Positions 5,484-9,513 of a DNA stretch of 9,513 nt are shown one piece after another. Source of the DNA: an uncultured Bacteroidales bacterium. GTDB taxonomy: Bacteria > Bacteroidota > Bacteroidia > Bacteroidales > Paludibacteraceae. Below the pieces are notes generated by a model. The model had not been told where the DNA came from. It did no database searches and saw only the letters and a program-made list of their open reading frames with translations. Both the position numbers and the translations under genes were made by a program. The first letter of the stretch is position 1. Each line of letters opens with the position of its first letter. The stretch spans positions 1-9,513 of the forward strand of contig CAIUKZ010000359.1 of assembly GCA_903899865.1 (NCBI GenBank), written 5' to 3'.

Positions 5484-6170
5484 TCAGAGTTTCTCACGTG
5501 GCTCTAAAATACAGCTATCAGCAGTCGTTTTTAGTATCCCATGAATTCTTTTTTTTCGTAAATACTTTACCCAAGTTCTTCCATTTTGATCATTCCATTG
5601 AGAGCGATAAAGGGCTCTTACGGTTTGGAGTTTATTGTTGATGTATTGACATGAGTCCCAGAATTCATACTCACCGCCATCTCTCCAATGGAGAATTACG
5701 TATTTAGCCGTTGAGTCAATTAGAATACCAGCTTCAGATAGTTCCTTGTTGTAAACAAATTTATTTTTTCGTGGAGAATAGCTCCAAATCCAATAAGCAC
5801 TATTGCCAGTAGCCCCCCGATTCCATAAAACAGAAATATCTTTATATCCATCTAAATTCCAATCTATTAACCCATACTTATCCTCTCCCCAGCTTTCTTT
5901 GTTGGTACTAATTATTTGAAATAATTTTCCTTCATGATAGATCTTTATCTTATGTAACGTAAGATTTGCAGTATCTGTGATGAATTTAAAGCTGTATAAA
6001 CCGAGTGCTGGATGTATATTTCCTGAAATAGAATCATTTACGACTTCCTTCTTCTTTTCTACCTCAAGAGGAGGTGATTTTTTTTTTACAACCACTGGCT
6101 TCGACTTGTCTTGTTGTTTACACGAAACAAAAAATACTAGTAGGATAAAAAGGAATTTAATCTTTTGCAT
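5484..6170 (-). CDS. Putative lipoprotein, XAC2610/VCBS-like
   Basis: This is a 228-residue exported protein. Residues 1-16 form a hydrophobic signal peptide ending FFVS in front of Cys17, a probable (non-canonical) lipobox, so the mature protein should be lipid-anchored in the envelope. A Lys/Pro/Val-rich linker follows (about 18-45). The core carries GLIDWNLDGYKDI (residues 100-112), an acidic N-D-G-x-x-D loop like those of FG-GAP/VCBS and XAC2610-related proteins, then NSAYWIWSYSP (123-133) and KYVILHWRDGGEY (156-168). This suggests a beta-propeller-type or XAC2610-type fold with a possible Ca2+-binding loop; the function is unknown. Leader and linker nearly duplicate those of the upstream FISUMP gene. 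An A10 run lies in the coding strand at linker codons (6087 to 6078), a possible slippage site. It is the last of five closely spaced genes. Confidence 0.8.
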   Translation of the reverse strand: MQKIKFLFILLVFFVSCKQQDKSKPVVVKKKSPPLEVEKKKEVVNDSISGNIHPALGLYSFKFITDTANLTLHKIKIYHEGKLFQIISTNKESWGEDKYGLIDWNLDGYKDISVLWNRGATGNSAYWIWSYSPRKNKFVYNKELSEAGILIDSTAKYVILHWRDGGEYEFWDSCQYINNKLQTVRALYRSQWNDQNGRTWVKYLRKKRIHGILKTTADSCILEPREKL

Positions 6171-6236
6171 TCTAATTGGGTTTTTTAATGTTGGATAAAT
6201 TGAAAGATGCTAAATAATGAATTGATATTTCTAACC

Positions 6237-7004
6237 TTAATCTTTAATACACCTTACTGAAAAGCCCCACTTCTTGTTATAGAAAAAAGTGCCCATCCCA
6301 TAGCTATAACTATAGTTTGTATACCATCCCATAGCATCACCATTTTGTTCTTCTTCTGTAGAACTCCACCAATAGCCAAAGTCACTAAGGCAGTCGAACG
6401 AACTACCATGTGAGAATCGCAAGCCGCCTGGAAGGGCACTGAAACCTGATGAGTTAGTTGCATCTTCATTTGGAATTCTCCAATGAGCTGTCCCTTTTTC
6501 TTTTAGTTTGACATTGGCATCTATGTTGTTACCCAAATACGTCATAAGTTCCTCCCACTCATCATCTGAGGGTATGTGCCATCCTTCGGGTGCAAGTCCT
6601 CGTTTATCCCCAACTGCATACCAGTTGTAGAGTTTACCGTAGGTTTTACCATAAGAATGACCATTCTTGTAATAACACCACGCTCCTGTAGACAGATACG
6701 ACCATGTTTTATCGCTTTTTATATTAGGTATTTCATCGCCATTTCTGTAGTGCTTGACTTTCAAATTTTTTGCCATCCATACTTGGCTGCCAATACGCAC
6801 CGTTTCATATATGTTTCCATCTATGTCTTTAACTTCTGGTGCGTTTGAAAATGAATCATTAGCCATTGCCTTTGGCATTTGGGCTGTATCAAAAACTATT
6901 ACAGAATCATGACTGATTTTTTTTACAACCACTGGTTTCGGCTTTTCTTGCTTACATGAAACAGATAAGAAGACGATGACTGAAAGGATTAGTGTTTTAT
7001 ACAT
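6237..7004 (-). CDS. FISUMP-domain lipoprotein
   Basis: This 255-residue protein has a 16-residue hydrophobic signal peptide ending before Cys17 (SVSC, a relaxed lipobox), so it is probably a lipoprotein of the cell envelope. After a linker, residues about 57-254 form a FISUMP domain (Fibrobacter succinogenes major paralogous domain). Its signatures are seen in order: DIDGNIYETVRIGSQVWMAKNL (60-81), YGKLYNWYAV (122-131), GWHIPSDDEWEEL (141-153), GFSALPGG (187-194), YWWSSTE (211-217) and GFSVRCIKD at the end. FISUMP proteins are surface or secreted proteins abundant in Bacteroidota and Fibrobacteres; their ligand or activity is generally not known. The DNA for the signal peptide's end and the linker is nearly the same as in the next gene downstream (5484-6170), suggesting duplication of this leader segment. 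Confidence 0.93.
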   Translation of the reverse strand: MYKTLILSVIVFLSVSCKQEKPKPVVVKKISHDSVIVFDTAQMPKAMANDSFSNAPEVKDIDGNIYETVRIGSQVWMAKNLKVKHYRNGDEIPNIKSDKTWSYLSTGAWCYYKNGHSYGKTYGKLYNWYAVGDKRGLAPEGWHIPSDDEWEELMTYLGNNIDANVKLKEKGTAHWRIPNEDATNSSGFSALPGGLRFSHGSSFDCLSDFGYWWSSTEEEQNGDAMGWYTNYSYSYGMGTFFYNKKWGFSVRCIKD

Positions 7005-7063
7005 TGTGATGGGTTATGATTTTTTTGTAAAGTTTGTAATTAGACATACAATAATAATAGTGT

Positions 7064-7627
7064 TTAAATATCAAACTTAGTAGCTTTTCTACCTCCTTTT
7101 CTATTCATATCAATCGTTTCAATTTGAAACGTATAGACAGTGAAGTTTCTTTCTAATTCATTATATATGTGTGGAAATGTCAAGTTTTGATAAGTATTAA
7201 TTTCTCTAGCCCCTCCACTAACCTTGAAAATCATGTTACCTTTTTGCAAAACAAAGGTATCTTTATCATAACCGAAAACCACAGATTTAACGGTTTCTTT
7301 GTCAGGAATCCATCTCACTAAAGATTTGTAGCCTTGCCTTTCTTTTTGGGAAATTAACTGAGAAAGAAAGAACGCTAACTCATTCTCATCACATGATTCT
7401 CCAGTTATTCTAATGGACTCAGGCTTATTATCAATATTATAGTTAACTTCAACACTACATTCCAATTCTATACCCGATGAATAAATTTTGACAGTTGGTG
7501 TGTTCTTATATTTTTCAGCTAATCTGTCTATTTCTGGTTTAGCAGATTTTTTTGCCTGCTTCTTAGATTGAGAGAATAACACCGAACAGGTGAGGAGCAT
7601 GATTGTGAGAATGATAATATACTTCAT
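7064..7627 (-). CDS. Secreted protein of unknown function
   Basis: This is a 187-residue protein with an N-terminal signal peptide: MKYIIILTIMLLTCSVLFS followed by Gln20, the usual FSQ/FAQ type cleavage site of Bacteroidota. It is therefore probably released to the periplasm or outside. Cys14 lies inside the hydrophobic core and is preceded by LLT, so a lipobox is less likely. The mature part begins with a basic KKQAKKSAKPE stretch, then a beta-rich domain (strands around TVKIYSSGIELECSVEVNYNI and the VVFGYDKDTFVLQ segment) and ends with the basic KGGRKATK. No family was recognised. It sits 37 nt after the Sel1-repeat gene and 59 nt before the FISUMP gene, so cotranscription is likely. Confidence 0.78.
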   Translation of the reverse strand: MKYIIILTIMLLTCSVLFSQSKKQAKKSAKPEIDRLAEKYKNTPTVKIYSSGIELECSVEVNYNIDNKPESIRITGESCDENELAFFLSQLISQKERQGYKSLVRWIPDKETVKSVVFGYDKDTFVLQKGNMIFKVSGGAREINTYQNLTFPHIYNELERNFTVYTFQIETIDMNRKGGRKATKFDI

Positions 7628-7664
7628 AATAGTATTTTTTATTGAATTTAAGATAGATAAAAAA

Positions 7665-8624
7665 TTACAGGAGTGGTTTCAATAATTCTAAATCCGCAGC
7701 GGCTTCTTCATCACCGAGATCGGCAGCTTGCTGAAACCATTTTGCAGCAATAGGATAACTTTGAGGAACACCATGCCCGTAAAAATGAATTTTTCCAAGC
7801 AAGTACTGGGCTGTAGTATCACCTTGTTCTGCTGCCTTCTGAAACCAATTTACAGCTTCTTGGATATTTTGAGAAACACCATCCCCTTCGAAATATATTG
7901 AGCCGAGCGAAACTTGAGCATCACTAAATCCTTGAGTAGCCGAATTCAGAAACCATTTAAATGCTAATTCAGTATTGAAATAATCGCCTTCCACGTCGTG
8001 AAAAATCGTTCCTAAGTTAAATTGTGCTTGTGAATGTCCTTGTTCTGATGCTTTTTGTAGCCACTCTATTGCTTTTTCAATATCATGGCTAATTTCTTGC
8101 CCTTCTAAGTACCAGGTGCCAAGTATGTATTGGGCGTCTGCATTCCCTAATCCTGCCTGATTTAGAACTAGTATAAACTCATCTGTTTCTCTATTATTTG
8201 TTTGTTGTGTTTTGTTTATTTGGATTCCAATACTTTGGTAAATGTTTGCCATGAAACGAAGTTTAGTTTCAGAAGGGATTGAGTCACACGATGAAAATTC
8301 ATTTACTAATCGAAATAAAAGCTCCTTGTGCTCTGCTTTTAAAGACTTCAAGTCATCAATCATTTTCTCTACCCCATATTTACTCAAATACTCCTCGCAT
8401 CCATTATAGACAATGGGACCATCTCCTAATTTTATATCCCATAATCTGACTTCAAAATTCAGCAACAATGCCCCAATATATGCTTCTTCATTCTCGGTTA
8501 CATTGTGCTCTGACGATCTGTCTATCCTTGAAATCAGCAATAGTAAATTAACTACTGACAACTTTTGATTTTTGGTTAATAAATTTGAGATAGTAATAAA
8601 ATTTGTTCTGCTTGTAATTTGCAT
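7665..8624 (-). CDS. TerB-like plus Sel1-repeat (SLR) protein
   Basis: This 319-residue protein has no signal peptide and is probably cytosolic. Residues about 20-135 are all-helical and resemble a TerB-like domain: VVNLLLLISRIDRSSEHNVTENEEAYIGALL (24-54) is followed by a second half with the CDSIPSETKLRFMANIYQSIGI pattern (113-134). Both halves show the D...E spacing that forms a metal site in TerB. Residues 161-304 are four exact 36-residue Sel1-like repeats (161-196, 197-232, 233-268, 269-304), each with the AQ..LG..Y...G......A..W...AA..G pattern; the second is the most diverged. Sel1 repeats are solenoid scaffolds for protein contacts. TerB-like domains occur in tellurite/stress and predicted defence gene sets, so a stress-sensing or signalling scaffold is an inference. 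The gene begins 42 nt after the edge gene. Confidence 0.88.
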   Translation of the reverse strand: MQITSRTNFITISNLLTKNQKLSVVNLLLLISRIDRSSEHNVTENEEAYIGALLLNFEVRLWDIKLGDGPIVYNGCEEYLSKYGVEKMIDDLKSLKAEHKELLFRLVNEFSSCDSIPSETKLRFMANIYQSIGIQINKTQQTNNRETDEFILVLNQAGLGNADAQYILGTWYLEGQEISHDIEKAIEWLQKASEQGHSQAQFNLGTIFHDVEGDYFNTELAFKWFLNSATQGFSDAQVSLGSIYFEGDGVSQNIQEAVNWFQKAAEQGDTTAQYLLGKIHFYGHGVPQSYPIAAKWFQQAADLGDEEAAADLELLKPLL

Positions 8625-8666
8625 GTTTTTGTTGATTTGTTGGTAATTCTCAAGTGGTATGTTTGA

Positions 8667-9513
8667 TTAATCTAACAATCTATTTTCTTTATCTCCGCAA
8701 AAATAATTTGCTTTTTGATTATCAGCATCTATCACTGCATTTTTATAAATTGTCTTCAAAGTATTACGGAGATCGTTATTAAGAATTCGAGCTCCATCAT
8801 TTATATTCGAAATCGCAAATGGATAAAATCCAATTATTTTTGTTTGATGATTTGCTTTTCTGTTTTTAAATAAATCAAATCCACTACCTGATTCAAGATA
8901 TAAATAATTAGTCATTAAACTTCTATCATGTAATTCATTACCAATTTCAAATAGTCCAATTTTAATATCTAAATTTGGTCGTTTTTCTTTAATTAAACTT
9001 GTAATTAAATTGATTCTATTTTGAAAATCTATTGGTTCTAATGTGGTTACATTTGTAACAGCATTCTTTTTTGGAATCATTTTCTTTGCGAAAATTGAAA
9101 TATGGAACGGTATTTCTAAATTTGCTGGCAGAAAAGTTTCTATTAACGGAATTAAATTCTCTTTTATTGAAACTTCTTCTTTCAAAATATAATTATCGAC
9201 AATCGTTAGAGTATTACATGGATGTTTTAGTTTTGAAAGGAAATCCCAACCAAAATGGTGTTTAGAATTTTTCAGAATCGATTTTATTAGAATATCAAAC
9301 AAATTATCACAAGGGTAATTTTGTATAGAATTGATACTTATAATTTTTATGCCATATTTATCTCCAATACATTTGCATTTGTCTTCCTTTTCGCACGATA
9401 AGAAAATAGACTCTAACAGTTTATTGTCATTTGCAAAAGTTTTATTCAAATTGATTATATTTGGGAAGTTGTTTTCCCAAAACTCCAAACCCATCATTCC
9501 ACCTGTTGAGATC
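8667..9513 (-). CDS. Unknown protein with HDR/GSGF PLD-like signature, 5' end uncertain
   Basis: The open frame reads back from its TAA at 8667 to the window edge. The first ATG inside is at 9497 (276 codons), with a second at 9494. Because five more sense codons (ISTGG) precede it without a stop, the true start may lie outside the window. The product is AT-rich, soluble and has no signal peptide. An N-terminal part contains CEKEDKCKCIG (35-45, counting from 9497). The C-terminal half has FQNRINLITSLI, then LHDRSLMTNY (189-198) and ESGSGFDLF (202-210). The HDR..(T/L).N plus G.G.D.F order recalls the single-lobe phospholipase D-like fold (MIT_C-type), where the His is important; this is a weak resemblance. 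Counted by eye, bases 9001-9060 hold 14 G+C of 60, far below metG. No known family is claimed. Confidence 0.72.
   Translation of the reverse strand, partial: ISTGGMMGLEFWENNFPNIINLNKTFANDNKLLESIFLSCEKEDKCKCIGDKYGIKIISINSIQNYPCDNLFDILIKSILKNSKHHFGWDFLSKLKHPCNTLTIVDNYILKEEVSIKENLIPLIETFLPANLEIPFHISIFAKKMIPKKNAVTNVTTLEPIDFQNRINLITSLIKEKRPNLDIKIGLFEIGNELHDRSLMTNYLYLESGSGFDLFKNRKANHQTKIIGFYPFAISNINDGARILNNDLRNTLKTIYKNAVIDADNQKANYFCGDKENRLLD

Noticed and set aside
7072..7079. TAAGTTTG as the -7 element of a FISUMP-gene promoter
   Set aside because: It lies inside the upstream coding sequence and lacks a correctly spaced -33 element.

Overview
The window reads as a stretch of a Bacteroidota chromosome. 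The clues are a TAnnTTTG-type -7 promoter element upstream of metG, A-rich leaders in place of clear Shine-Dalgarno sites, a FISUMP-domain lipoprotein, the PnuC-type transporter/thiamine pyrophosphokinase pairing, and a MetRS with the KISTS form of the KMSKS loop. All ten supported genes lie on the minus strand, so transcription runs from high to low coordinates. The species cannot be named from this sequence.

Housekeeping part (1-3620). Reading in the direction of transcription: metG (3555 to 1516) with a plausible promoter; an 8/9-nt degenerate tandem repeat (1389-1504); a small MmcQ/YjbR-family protein (1379 to 1032); then a PnuC-family vitamin transporter (989 to 369). The transporter overlaps, through an ATGA junction, the first 124 codons of thiamine pyrophosphokinase (372 to the window edge). 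Transporter plus kinase form a probable thiamine uptake and activation unit.

Repeat-rich spacer (3621-4251). No gene is seen. It holds degenerate (C)ACAAAG/CACGAAG-like words (about 3684-3900), then a well-ordered array of 14- and 16-nt units (3901-4094) with a 44-nt higher-order period. A 13-bp inverted repeat flanks the block.

Accessory part (4252-9513). A two-gene unit (5162 to 4252) encodes a DUF3990-like, ADP-ribosyltransferase-like protein and a 151-residue partner. It is the best candidate here for a toxin-antitoxin or defence-type system. After a 321-nt spacer containing a GC-rich non-coding patch comes a same-strand run of five genes with 37-66 nt gaps. In transcription order these are an AT-rich gene of unknown function cut by the window edge with a PLD-like HDR/GxGF signature, a TerB-like plus Sel1-repeat protein, a secreted protein of unknown function, a FISUMP lipoprotein, and an XAC2610/VCBS-like lipoprotein. 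The last two share an almost identical signal-peptide and linker segment in front of unrelated domains. GC counted by eye falls from about 48-58% in sampled metG lines to about 23-28% in sampled lines of the edge gene, which fits a horizontally acquired or fast-evolving accessory block.
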